The notes below the pieces were generated by a model. The model saw only the letters and a list, made by a program, of their open reading frames with translations, ran no database searches and had not been told where the DNA came from. A program made the translations under genes and the position numbers. Positions 12,191 through 23,900 of a stretch of DNA of 64,000 nt are shown one piece after another; position 1 is the stretch's first letter, and each line of letters begins with the position of its first letter. This DNA is from Xenopus tropicalis (taxonomy: Eukaryota; Chordata; Amphibia; Anura; Pipidae), in assembly GCF_000004195.4 (NCBI RefSeq), contig NC_030679.2, positions 32,477,712 through 32,541,711 of the forward strand, given 5' to 3'.

Positions 12191-13912
12191 AATTAATGTG
12201 CATATCGCTGGTGTTGAAACATATGCGGCACCAAATGCCCCAGAGGTGCTACTTTGGGAACTTTGAGAAGCCCAAGCACCATGTATGTTTCCCCACTGGT
12301 GATTTAGATGTTAGCCGATGGGAAGGAACCAAGACACGTTTTTCTGCCTCTGATAGTGAAGATTCATCGTGGGCAACAAAACGTCCCATATGCCATAGAC
12401 CTTAAGAATTCAATGCAAACAAATCTCTTTATCACTGGATATGAAACAATGGGCTACATTCAGTTCATTGAGAAAAATACATAATTCCCTTCTAAATTTT
12501 CTCCTTCAAGTCAATGCAGTGTTTATGGGATAAAACTTGAGATACATTTTCCTCACTAAACTGAGTCAGAACATTAAGAGACAGATTTATCAAAGATCAT
12601 TTTTTCTCCCTGCGCATATTCCAGTAAAAATGAATTTGTATGTAAGTGCAAATATTTTTCCCCCATTTATGAAAAGTTGGTTTCCTTGCCAATATCCGTG
12701 GATCGCGGTGTCCGGAACTCTCACTTACACGCAAAGTTCACCTTTAAATTAATGTTTAGTTTGATGGAGCAATTGATATTCTAAAGCAATTAGAATTACA
12801 ATTGTTCATCATTTTTTATGGTTTTTCAATTATTTAGCTTTTTGTTTAGCGAGCTGGTTGCTAGGGACTTATTTATCTAACCAACCAGCCATTAGTTTGA
12901 ATGACCAACCAAAATCTGAATAAATAGAACGATAAGTAATAAAAAGTAATAATAACAATAGCACTGTAGCCTCACTGAGCAATAGTTTTTTTTGGTTGCA
13001 AAGGTCAGTGACCCCCATTCGAAAGCTGAAAAAGAAAAACTATAGTTGAGCAAATAAGCAAACGCGATGGGGGGTAGGTTGGTAACGGGTAGTTTTGTTT
13101 GCTGGCAAAAGAAATGGGAGTGGGGTAGTGTTGTTGGGGAGTTAGGGGCAGATGGCTAGCGAGCACCCTTGCCTTGGGTGCCCATGCATTCTGAACTATT
13201 CTATTGAATGTCCCCATGGAATAGAAAGAAGCACAAACCCTGGTGGTTACACCTCTACCCCAGTAACATAGGGTTTGTAAAAATGATTTGTTTCATAGAA
13301 GTGTGTATGTTTTTATTTTTGTCTAAATATTATTTGAAGAACATTCTCCAGGTTAAAGAACTGTTGTTCATTTCATCAGATTGCCTAAGCAGTGCATTTG
13401 TACCCCTTGGCATTGTTTTACACATTTCCTCTTCACCCCTTCATGCCCATCTAAGTCACTGGTTGCTTCTCTGAACCTTTAAACATTAATCTCCAATAAG
13501 GGCATTTATACAATAGGTGTCAAATATGTGTGCAAATAATAATCCTTTGCAAATATTTATAATTGGCTCCTATGGTTTTATTCTAAGAGAGGCCTCTGTT
13601 TTCTATGCAAGTTTAGCTACAACATCTGCTTGTATAGAAAAGTCATTCCCGAGTATTACTGTGGGCGGCTATGAACCGCATTCACTGACTTCTACTGAAA
13701 CTGAATGTGGCTACTTGGATTAAAAATGAGAAAAGTAGAAGTGAGTGGATGGAATACCTGGGCACCCATGTTAGCAGCTGCTTTGAAGTTTTTTGAGAGT
13801 CATTTTACTTACTGAAGTAGCAAACAGCATACAGGCCTACACTGGGCTTTACAGTAAAAAGGAATTGCTTTGTTTACCCTGGTATCAAAGATTCAGATAT
13901 GAGGATAGGCTT
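12191..13912. other. Intergenic, nothing recognised
   Basis: Only short chance frames; no splice-consistent exon and no repeat ends I can defend. Confidence 0.4.
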
Positions 13913-14080
13913 AGGGGGTGATTTAGCAATGTAGAAGTCAATGGGAGTTGTCCTAGGCAAAGTCAAACCATAGTTTTAATTCAAGTTTTTCAAATTTTTT
14001 TTGAGTTTTTTTCAAGTTTGTAAACTCAAAAATTCAAGGTATTCTAATTTTTTTTTATTCAAACAAATTTTCCTTATTAA
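13913..14080. repeat. Left part of AT-rich MITE-like repeat, interrupted
   Basis: It begins GGGGGTGATTTAGCAATG and continues in long T/A runs until the TTAA at 14077..14080, where another element is inserted. The matching AT-rich sequence resumes after 14424. Confidence 0.4.
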
Positions 14081-14420
14081 AGGAGAAAGAAAGGCTACAT
14101 CACAGTGATTCTAATTCCTTACCTGAAACCCCCAGTGCTCCTGTTAAGAGAAAACCACACCGGCCCGGCTGTACGCGAGCGAGGGCTCCTCTTCCTCCTT
14201 CAGTCTTCGAGCATTCATAGTAGAGTAAAAAGCCGAACTTTAACAAAGAAGCCAGTTTATTCGCTCAACTGCGTAAGTGCCGGCCCCGGGATTCTGAAGA
14301 AAGAAGGCAGAAGAGGAACGCTCGCTCACTTACACCCTGGGTTGCGCCAACCTGGGGTGTAAGGTAAGTGATTACAAACATTTTGCAAACCCCCCCAGTG
14401 ATTGTACCATTCCTTCTCCT
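14081..14420. mobile_element. TTAA-flanked non-autonomous DNA transposon
   Basis: Ends AGGAGAAAGAAAGG and ATTCCTTCTCCT form short inverted repeats and are bounded by TTAA at 14077..14080 and 14421..14424. A TTAA duplication occurs with Kolobok (T2) and piggyBac types, and these AAGGAGAA ends fit the T2/Kolobok MITEs common in Xenopus. There is no transposase frame. Confidence 0.75.
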
Positions 14421-14627
14421 TTAATAAATAAGCAAGCATTCAATATGGGAGTTTATTCGGTTTAGAAAAACAAACTCGAATTCACAAACTCGAAAACTTT
14501 CGAGTACTTTCTTTTTAAAAAAAAAAGAAAGAAATCTCAAAATTATTTAAAAACGATGAAATACCAGAGTGCCCATATTTGTTCTATAAAATATAACAGT
14601 ATCAGATCTATTATTGGAAATACCTTA

Positions 14628-15043
14628 AGGGGGGGCATTTACTAACATTTGTATTTTATTTTTTTCACAATTCTTGTTTTTTTTCACTAAAACTTTAAGT
14701 TTTTTGTGGGGAAAAAACGAAATTCGGCATTTATTATGTATCAAAACTGCAACAAATACGGATAAGAAAAAATACGCCATCTTAAAGCTGTGTAGGTCAT
14801 GTAGAAGTTAGTGGGCAGCTGTCCTGTTTTTTATTGGAAGATCTTTTTTTGCTTTATGGTATTAGAGGTTTCCAAATTTTTCGGACACTCGATTTGTTGA
14901 AAAACATAAAAAAATTCTTTGTTTTCGCAATTTTTTTTTTTGTTTGTGCTTTTTCAGTTCGGACCTTTGACATTATTGGTTTTAGTGGATATGAGTTAAG
15001 TCGTAGTTTCAAAAAACCACAAAAATGAGAATGTTAATAAATA
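14628..15043. mobile_element. AT-rich MITE inserted in the broken element
   Basis: The left end GGGGGGGCATTTACTAACATT opposes AATGTTAATAAATAGGCC at the right. The interior is mostly A/T runs with an inverted-repeat trend. Exact ends and duplication are not certain. Confidence 0.5.
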
Positions 15044-15088
15044 GGCCTTTTAAACATGAAATAAACCCGATAGGATTCTTTTGCCTCT

Positions 15089-15368
15089 CAGTGTTGGACT
15101 GGGACCCCAGGGACCCACCAGAAAACATTAGACCTTAGGCCCACTCTCCAAACTATATTTTCTCCTTTCCTCACCCAACCTCTTTATTCTCCCAGTCTCT
15201 TTTATTTACATGCTAGCATCTATTCTTCCATCTATTTCTCCTCTTTGTTCCCATACAGAAATAGGGAATAACCATGAAGTAGGCCAAATGCTCAGGAGCA
15301 GGAGGGCCCACTGACACCTGGGCCCAGCGGGAGTTTTCCTGGTATCCTGGTGGGCCAGTCCGACACTG
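15089..15368. mobile_element. hAT-like element, CAGTGTTGGACTGGG family (copy 1)
   Basis: Ends CAGTGTTGGACTGGG and GGGCCAGTCCGACACTG; 8-bp direct repeats ttgcctct (15081..15088) and ttgcctcc (15369..15376) flank it, 7 of 8 matching. The duplicated bases belong to the older host element. Confidence 0.85.
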
Positions 15369-15398
15369 TTGCCTCCAATAAGGATTCATGCAGATTGG

Positions 15399-15563
15399 GG
15401 CAGATTTATCAAAATGTAAAAATAAAGCTCACCACAGAAAAATTTACCCACTCTCAGTTCATTCCTGGGGGATATTTAGAGGCGCATTTATCAAATGGTG
15501 AACTTTTACCCATTGATAAATATGCAAACTGAATAATTACACACTTTGGTAAATCTGCCCCCT
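15399..15563. mobile_element. Short palindromic MITE (GGGGCAGATTTATC ends)
   Basis: GGGGCAGATTTATCAAAATGT at the left opposes GGTAAATCTGCCCC at the right (15551..15563 region), with further internal TTTATCAAATGG / CCATTGATAAAT inversion. Confidence 0.6.
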
Positions 15564-15764
15564 AGTTACCATCAACTGTATATGCAATAGCAAATTAAGC
15601 ATTTAGGCTAATTAACTAATTTAAGCTCATTTCCATGGAACCGCAATAACCTTTCTGAAGACTGTGCGATGCAGGGGGATCTGAAATACTGATTGGATAC
15701 CCTAAATATTATAATAAATAATGAGTTGATTCTAAGATCAGACAAGGATGGAACCTGTAGTGAA

Positions 15765-15828
15765 TGTGGGTTGGACATATTGTGGGTTGGACATAGTGTG
15801 GGTTGGACATATTGTGGGTTGGACGTAT
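15765..15828. repeat. 16-bp tandem repeat, four units
   Basis: Four consecutive copies of TGTGGGTTGGACATAT with one or two substitutions. Confidence 0.9.
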
Positions 15829-18126
15829 TGCTATATCCTTGAACATTTAATGATGTTCCTCCTTTAATGTGGGAATGATGAGCAGCTGTAGCATAATATT
15901 GTTGTTACTGCAATTCTCTGACATCAGGAGGAGCTGTTTATAATATATCATAGGAAGAAATAATAATATGAAATAACATGACCTTGGGTATTGTAATATT
16001 ATAGAGGAATTATGACAACCCCTCTTAAATGTGCTTTTGCAGCAAACAGTCTAGTACATATGGCATTCTGCAGTGCTATAGCTGTAAAGGGAGAGAGTTT
16101 CTAAACCTGATGCATAGCACCACCTAGTGTGGCTTTTGTCCTATAGCAAATATAACCACTGCAAATAAATATTGGTACTGCAGCACTGGGAGTAAATGCA
16201 GATTGCTGGAAAATAGCATTTTTGGGGGGAATGGTGCAGGTTTGACATTTGCAAGGTGAATTCTTCTTAGAACTCTAACTACTAACAAGTCAAAAATGTA
16301 TGCCTCTGATCTACCCAGGCTAGTGCCAGGTATCTGTATCTGTGATATGAGACTTGTGAAAATTGGGATCAAACATTCCAGCATGTTTTGCAAGTTTTTT
16401 GACAAACACTATCAGGGTTGGACTGGGGTGTGAAGTGGCCATTAGGGCTGCCGGGCGGCAGGGGCCCCCACCCCAGGGGCCCACACACCCTCCGCTGAGG
16501 TCCCCACCACCCAACTCCCCCCCGAGCGCGTATATACTTATCTTTGGCACGTTCGGGGGAGGGAGATCAGCAGGGAAAGGGGGATGGGGTCTGGGTTGGA
16601 GAGGCCCCGTCAGCCCAGAACATAAATACTTGCATGTATTGTATGTATTTCTTTTGACATGCTTTGGTAAACGAAAGAGTAATTTTGCTTCTAATTTAAT
16701 CCCTAGAAAGCTTTGACTATGCAGTTCCATTTTGGGCCCCAGTCCATGAAATGGGTATTAGTGAGCTGGATAGAATGCAGAGTCATAAGAGTAAAAGGAA
16801 ATAGATTTCTATACCATATATCCTGTCTAGAAACCCCGAACCATAGCATACATACTGCTTAATTTGTGTAGACTCACAGCAGGGTTGGCGATTGCCAGGT
16901 TGGGCCACTAGGTGTCCTTTTCTTATGTCACTGGCATCAATTAAATACATGTTCATTCACTAACAGAAGATATATAGCATAACTGAAAACCCAGACCCAT
17001 ACTGGGATTCACAATATGCCCTGGCACTTCAAATTCACAGAGGCCCAAACAGCCCACAACAACCCAATAAATTGTAACTGTCTATGGCATCTTACAGCAG
17101 CCCCTCTGGTATTTACCAGAATCTACAGATTGCCAGTCTGAGCTTGTGAAAACCCCTCCAATCTTGTAGGCAATAATGAATTATATGTGGTGCAGCTTTC
17201 ACTCTGGGCTACAAATTATCATTATCTTTAAAAATGTCCCCTTTACCAGAGTTCCCCATAGATCTGCTATGGTCCCTGTCCATGTTTCAAGTGAGGGGTG
17301 GGCGTGTTTAACAGTCCCTGCCAATCACAGGCCTGCATTCACACAAACAAAGAAAAGCTTCAGTTCCCTATCAGGTCAGCCTAGCCTGGAGAGATGTTCT
17401 GGTATTTGTCTGGGAGTTGTGCTTTGTGTCTTTGCCTCTTCTTTAGGATGCACTATTATTTCCATTATGTCATTATGCATTTTGGTGAATTCCTGTATTT
17501 TGGGAAACTATGCAGAGTGTTTCTCTTTCTTCCTTTTCTAGCATGTAGCTCCGCTCCTTTTGCTTTCTGAGCACCGCTTCCCTCTGACTATGATGAAATT
17601 ACAGAGGCGCCTACTGCTTATGCCTGGTTGATTTTAATTGGAGCAGAGGCAGTGAGCATGCTTAGTAGGCACCTCTTTAAGGTCTTCATAGTCAGAGAGA
17701 GAAGGAGTGCTCAGAAAGCAAAAAGGGGTGGGGCTTCAAATACATCTACAAGCAGGGAGAAAGGTATGTTATTCTGGGGGTGGTAGAGAGTCATAAAATA
17801 AAAGGCTTACTTATCCTTTACAGCTATCTGAAAAGGTCGATATATAGAAAACCAGTTTCAGAAAATGTGCCTCAGTGGAGTCAGTGGAGGCTAAACAGAA
17901 TTGTTACACCCATAAAGTGTACACCCAACCTCCCATGACACACATAAATAGTGCATATAGCAAGTATAAAGCCTTTATAGAATAGTATATAGAATATAGT
18001 ATAGTATATAGAATAATATAGTATATAGAAATGGACAGTTAGTTTCCAGTTAAAGCCTCATTGCAGCTGTACAAAACTAGAAGGCATCAAAAGGGTATAA
18101 GAATAAGGTTGAACTCAATCCCCGTA
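15829..18126. other. Intergenic; GC-rich patch, no gene supported
   Basis: A CAGGGTTGGACTGGG-type end at 16414 starts a GC-rich stretch to about 16620, probably a partial copy of the family at 15089. The frames there (for example 117 codons at 16363..16716) are proline/glycine rich and are by-products of base composition. Short TATAGAATA-type repeats lie at 17979..18030. Confidence 0.4.
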
Positions 18127-18276
18127 TGTAATAAATGCCAATAACTTTGCCAAGGAGCAGTAACCCATGGCAGCCAATCAGATATTTGCTTTTAAACAGG
18201 TGACCAGGAAATTCTACCTGCTGATTGGTTGCTATGGGTTACTGCTCTTTGGCAAACTTAGTGCCTTTAATTACAT
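18127..18276. mobile_element. Palindromic MITE, CCCATAGCAACCAAT family (copy 1)
   Basis: Inverted arms AACTTTGCCAAGGAGCAGTA and GCTCTTTGGCAAACTTAGTG, with internal CCAATCAGATATTTGC / GATTGGTTGCTATGGG. Related copies lie at 27.2, 39.1 and 45.4 kb. Confidence 0.75.
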
Positions 18277-19582
18277 AACCCCAAATGAGCCTTATAGTCG
18301 ACTTAACAACAATGTATTAAAACATCAGTAATTCTACTGCATTAACCAAACCGTGGTTTATTTAAGCACTTTCACAATTATGTTTGTACACTTACACACA
18401 ATGACAATCCACTGAAGCACGAAATTACACACGTATTCAAAAAAATATTTAAAAAAAAAAAAACCCTGTGATTTTGTTTTCCAAATAAAATGTCCAAGTA
18501 CAGGATGATTTCAGCAATAGGTTTGTTTTGTTTTCCATTAACCCTAGCACTGCTGACTTTCAGTCGAACCAAAAACCTTGTAGCTCAGAACCTACTAAAA
18601 ATAGAAAATGATTGTAAATTATTCAGTAAATTTACATCAATATGTTTTTTGGGGTTTAGATTTCCTTTAAAAATTGAGTTTTGAGTATAATCTCACAATT
18701 AAGGTTTCTTTTTATTTTTCTTGGGTTGAGATTAACCAATTTGAGTATTTAAGACTGTGACTTCATTGCGCTTTCTGTATTTATTTAAATGGTATTAAAA
18801 GTCTCAAATGGGTTCATCTCCATCCACATTGTCACAATTATGCCATTTGTTTTATTTGAATTTCAATAAATAGATCCTTTTGTTGACAGTTTTTAAAAAT
18901 ATCAGTTTTCATTTGTAGTTGAAGCTTTGTTAGGATACACTGAAGGTTTAGCTGCTGTGTGTGTTGGAAAGGTTCCATGTACCAATGGGGCTGATTAACA
19001 GTAACCCAACCAGGCATTTTCAAGTAAAACACATAAAAAAATGCAGATTTATATTATTACCAAAGTATTGGTGGAAAACATGCAGCCTGGGTGTTCTGAA
19101 AAGATCAAAGCAGAATTGGAAGGCACTTATAAGAAGTACATTATATACGGATGAACACTAAATTGCCTTATGAAAGTGCTGGGGACTGTGGCGTGTAGGT
19201 GGTTTGTATCTCCTAACTCCGCCTCTTCTAGTACGGATTCCACCTTTCAAACACACTTTTTCTGGCCTGCAAGGGGAGGTGCTGCCAAGTGACATCATAG
19301 GGGTGGGGAATGGGTGGGTCTGTGATGTCATGGAGCAGGGAATGGGCGGGTCTATGATGTCAGGAGCAAATTGGGGAAATTAAAGCCTTCAGAGAAGGTA
19401 GGAAGGGTTTAAAAAAGAGGGTTTAGCAGTGAAAAACTTTAGGCAGGGGAGAAGGAGATGGGCAATTACAAAGTTACCGGCACCTACAGACCTACAGATT
19501 TACTAGCTAAAATACAGACCTGGAGGCAACCCTACCTTCTAGTCTTCTATGAACTGATAAAGTCAGTAAAGCAAGTAATCAC
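18277..19582. other. Intergenic, GGGTGGGTCTGTGATGTCA repeats
   Basis: GGAATGGGTGGGTCTGTGATGTCA and GGAATGGGCGGGTCTATGATGTCA are two tandem copies of a ~35-bp unit around 19307..19365. Otherwise nothing recognised. Confidence 0.45.
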
Positions 19583-20125
19583 TAGGGATGTAGCGAACCT
19601 CAAAAAAAAAGTTTGCGAACCCGTTCGCGAACTTACGCCAAAAAGCGTGAATATTCGCGAACTTTGCGAACCCCATAGACTTCAATGGGAAAGCGAACTT
19701 TAAAACCTAGAAAAGCCATTTCTGGCCAGAAAACTGATTTTAAAGTTGTTTAAAGGGTGCCACGACCTGGACAGTGGCATGCAGGAGGGGGATCAAGGGC
19801 AAAAATTTCTCTGAAAAATACTTTGTTGACACAGCGTTGCGTAAAACCGCAAATGGCAGCTGGCAGACCCAGTGGAAATACGCGGCGTTTTTTGCTATTT
19901 CGCACTATTAGCACCATGGAAACGGGATTTGCTTACACCAGTACTAGGCTGAAAAACGCCATGTGTGGCTTGTGCGGTGTTTTTAAGCTGAGAAAAAACG
20001 CAGCGAAAAAAAACCGCGGCAAACCCAAATTGCGAACATCGCGAAAAGTTCGCGAATTTCCGAACTTGCGAACACCCGATGTTCGCGCAAATTAGTTCGC
20101 CGGCGAACAGTTCGCTACATCTCTA
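19583..20125. mobile_element. hAT-like element, TAGGGATGTAGCGAAC family
   Basis: Inverted ends TAGGGATGTAGCGAAC and GTTCGCTACATCTCTA, flanked by a perfect 8-bp duplication GTAATCAC (19575..19582 and 20126..20133). The interior is CpG-rich with repeated GTTCGCGAA-like motifs and holds no transposase. The perfect duplication suggests a fairly recent insertion. Confidence 0.92.
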
Positions 20126-20339
20126 GTAATCACCATGAGATGCTCCCATCTACCCTTCCATCTCTCCTTTATAAGGGACTTACCTTCCCTTACCGCTCTC
20201 TTTTGTACCAAAATGATCCATTTGGTACCTGTGTCATCCAGAACAGTGGACCACCCACACTTTTTTGTAATTTTTTCTGTTTCCATATGAATAATTAATT
20301 AATTAATCAAATACAATTTTTTTTTTAAAAAGAGAGAAA

Positions 20340-20833
20340 AATGATTGAGCATTGGTCCTTTCTGCTTTTATTTCTTATTGTCAGTTTGGCAGTTTTGTTG
20401 TTGCATAAAAAATGAATTAAAAAATAATCGTTCCTGTTCCATGCCCATTGATTTATGTAACGGCAGGCATAATGCATTATTTTTCCAGGGTTATTTATGT
20501 AATAAAAATTCAATAGCAAGAACTGTATTTCATGTAAATGATAAAGCTGTGGCCGACTCTCACCCAAGCAGGAATGTTGTCTGTGTGGTATTTGCGGAGT
20601 TAGTTAAAGTAAAAGTGGCGTTTCTATACCTAATTCTGCGTAAGGCAACTTTCACGATGCCGCCTCCCTTGCACCCCCTATGCTTAACTTTACAGGGCTG
20701 GAGGGGTTTTGTGGGTACATTGCAAGTGCAGAGAGTGCAATTGTTTTCTGGGCAGGGATGCCATGAAATATAATATAACCCAAATGGTTTCACTGCTGTG
20801 TTAATGGAGCAATTACATCTTTGAAAACAAATG
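20340..20833 (-). other. dock2: dock2 3' UTR (inferred)
   Basis: Sequence downstream of the dock2 stop, ending near AATAAA at 20367..20372. The end is inferred. Confidence 0.5.
20367..20372 (-). terminator. Candidate dock2 polyadenylation signal AATAAA
   Basis: AATAAA on the minus strand about 465 nt past the stop. It is the best-placed hexamer I see; a different site could be used. Confidence 0.45.
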
Positions 20834-20908
20834 TTACAGGTCTATTGACAGCTTTTCAGCATGTTGGTCAGAAGGCGCTTTTCCATCTTCGGCTTGCTTG
20901 TATGGGCG
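20834..20908 (-). CDS. dock2: dock2 terminal coding exon (25 codons with stop)
   Basis: The acceptor follows a long pyrimidine tract (TCTTTTTCTGTCTTTTTCT then AAAAG). Phase 0 reading gives [20 protein letters not shown] then SIDL and TAA. Mammalian DOCK2 likewise ends with a short exon after the FFKTM motif and a terminal LSTDL, so length, phase and end residues agree. It is too short to appear as an ORF. Confidence 0.85.
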   Translation of the reverse strand, partial: RPYKQAEDGKAPSDQHAEKLSIDL

Positions 20909-23900
20909 CTTTTAGAAAAAGACAGAAAAAGATAAAAATCAGGGTTTAGGTTATAGGTGAAGCAGTGTTAACTCTCACACATAAAAGGAAACATCAGTGG
21001 CGTAACTAGATCTTACTGGGCCCCACAGCAAATTACATTTAGGGTCCCAGTACACTGGTAATTTAACCTTTCTACCAAAATATATTAAAATTGTTAATTA
21101 ATTAGTGTCTTTCTGTCTCCCTAGATTCCTGCCCCCCCCTGTAGTTAACGCTCCCACATAGCATACAGCTACTTCTGCAGGGATTTCTGTCTTGTCAATA
21201 CTAAAGGGGGCGGCCACACCATTCAGGAACCAGTGCTTTAAAATCTGATCCTAAGAATGGTATGATAAACAGGCAATATCTTAAGGCAAATCTACGCCAT
21301 TTGGCACCAAGTAAAGCTAAAACTTATGGTAAAACAGTTTTTTCTAAAGCATTTGCTCATAGCTCTCACTCCGTTTGTATTATTGTCCTTTATACACTGT
21401 ACATGGGCTCACCCAAACCATTAGTAGCGTAATTATTTTAAACTCTTTCTTTACTAGACCAAGGTTTATCAAGGTTAATTGTAAACAATGACTGGCGTTT
21501 TGCTAAAACACCTAGGGGCTGATTTACTAACCCACGAATCCGACCCGAATTGGAAAAGTTCCGACTTGAAAACGAGCATTTTGCGACTTTTTCGTATGTT
21601 TTGCGATTTTTTCGGATTCTGTACGAATATTTCGTTACCAATACGATTTTTGCGTAAAAACGCGAGTTTTTCGTATCCATTACGAAAGTTGCGTAAAAAG
21701 TTGCGCATTTTGCGTAGCGTTAAAACTTACGTGAAAAGTTGCGCATTTTTCGTAGCGTTAAGTTTTAACGCTACGAAAAATGCGCAACTTTTCACGTAAG
21801 TTTTAACGCTACGCAAAATGCGCAACTTTTTACGCAACTTTCGTAAAGGATAGGAAAACTCGCGTTTTTACGCAAAAATCGTATTGGATCCGAAAAATTC
21901 GTAAAGAATCCGAAAAAATCGCAAAACATACGAAAAAATCGCAAAGTACCGATCATTACGAAAAAAAACGCAATCGGACTCCATTCGACCCGTTCGTGGG
22001 TAAGTAAATCAGCCCCCTAAACTACAGTGATGAGAATTGGTTGGTAAATCAGTTTTCACTTGGATATATTATTTGAAATGTTCTCCTGTTCCATTTGCTC
22101 AAAACTATAAAGGAACTGTCAATATTTCCATGAACAAAGCTTGAGCGTATTTACATGTGTATGAAGATATTATAAGCTAACAATGACATCTGGTGGAACC
22201 CAGTAGTACTGCTACACAGCTGGCATTTTAGAGCAATCTGCTTTCTCTTTCTTTCAGGGCTTTCTGATGATGCTCAGAGTGGGTCCCCATTTCTTAGGTG
22301 TCTGTCATTCAGTAAAATCAGGTATGCTCAGGTATGGAATCTCTAAAACAGAATTGCAAAAGGGAAAGTTGTGCTTATGACCCTCATTACACACCCTTTT
22401 AATAATTAAAACTTGTTAACAGTGAGCACAACTTTCCCTTTTGGTATAGTTTATACAGGGGCAGTGGCCAGATCCATGCTGAAACTTTCATCATTCCCAG
22501 CTACATTTAGGTGATCCCTTTGATATCTAACATTCTTAGTAATAGACCTGACTACTCAGGAACACATATAATTAGAGGATACCAATCTGTTTCTAGAAAT
22601 TAACATTCCCCCACGGAACTAATGTGAGATATTTCACAATATTGTTTAGAAGTTCAAACTGGCCTGACGTTGGTTCACTCGTGAGCCCAAGAAGATGAGC
22701 ATTCTGTTCCAACAGCACACATGCTGGAAAGACTGTTTAGGGGTTCTGTATATGATGTTAGCAATTAATCAAACTGAAGGGACAGCCCATTTACCCCAAT
22801 CCTGTTCAGCTAACAAAGTAATCACATTTTCACCAGCATTTTCCATGCATAATATCCTACTGGATGAAGATGTCTGGAGAAAGCTGCCATTACAAACACT
22901 TACAAAACACATTAACTTTTTCAGTTTTTCCCAGTGATCTCTTACTTATCTTATCTGCAATAATATCTTCTCACAAATACAGAGACCGGCTGACATTTTT
23001 GGAGTATTTACCATAGTTCTGAAGAACTGATTCACTTTGTTTTTCTTCAGTGTTCTCTTATCGCCCTCACCGGTGGAAAACAAGTTTTGTTGACTCATCT
23101 TCTGAGATGGACTTTGCTCCTCTGATGATGGACCATTAGCAACTGATAATGTTAAGGCTGGAGAAAAATAATACATAATGAAGAAAAGTTGTGACTTCCA
23201 AGGCCAACCAATTATAATGTACTAACAACAATCCTTCAGATACAACATATCCTTTGTAGACTCTTTGGAACTCAGTTGCTAACACTAGCCAAATCTGCAG
23301 ACTGCAGTACCCTATAGCAACTTGTAAGCCATTATCTTTGACCGGTGGACTGCTGGTAGAATAATGAAAGCAAATGTTTGATTAGTTTATATGGGTTACT
23401 GAACTGGTATATGAGACCCACTGTGTTTCATTTACAAACACTGGGCAAAGTTGCATTTGGGCAGCAACTTATATCAACCAATCAGTAATTAGTTTTGTTC
23501 AGTCAACTGCAGGAAAATACTAGAAGTTATTGGTTGCCATACATCGCTGGTAAGGGAAAATGTGCCCATTGTTATTAAATTAGTCATATTGTATTTTATA
23601 TGAGAGCAATTAAAGACCCATGAACACCAAGAAAATAAAATAAAAAAATGAATAAATAATAATAAGTATTGAAAAATAAAATCAAAATTGAAGAGGGCTT
23701 GTTACAAAGCTAAACACTTTCTTAAAGAGACATCACCCTTTTTTCTTATTGAGATATATATATATATTTGTATACTTAACTATCATTATAAAGTGCATAT
23801 AATTCAAATATACATACAACTCCAAAGTGCACTGTGCAATAAATATAAATATATACAAAGAAATCTATTAGTAAAAAATATTTTTTGCAAAACACTCAAT

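Larger units (their letters stand above)
14605..15600 (-). mobile_element. CAGGTATGGGA-family element broken by three later insertions
   Basis: Pieces of one minus-oriented element are visible in order: ATCTATTATTGGAAATACC near 14607, TAAACATGAAATAAACCC near 15050, CAATAAGGATTCATGCAG near 15374 and AGTTACCATCAACTG near 15565. Between them sit separate short elements at about 14628..15043, 15089..15368 and 15399..15563. Confidence 0.6.
20909..23011 (-). other. dock2: dock2 last intron
   Basis: 2.1 kb, holding a palindromic element (21515..22016), a perfect 19-bp hairpin (22357..22443) and a SINE/hAT-type fragment beginning CAGTGGCGTAACTAGAT near 20994. No other gene is seen. Confidence 0.8.

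Noticed and set aside
16320..16730. Pro/Gly-rich frames on both strands
   Set aside because: They result from a GC-rich transposon fragment; the two frames are mirror shadows of one another.
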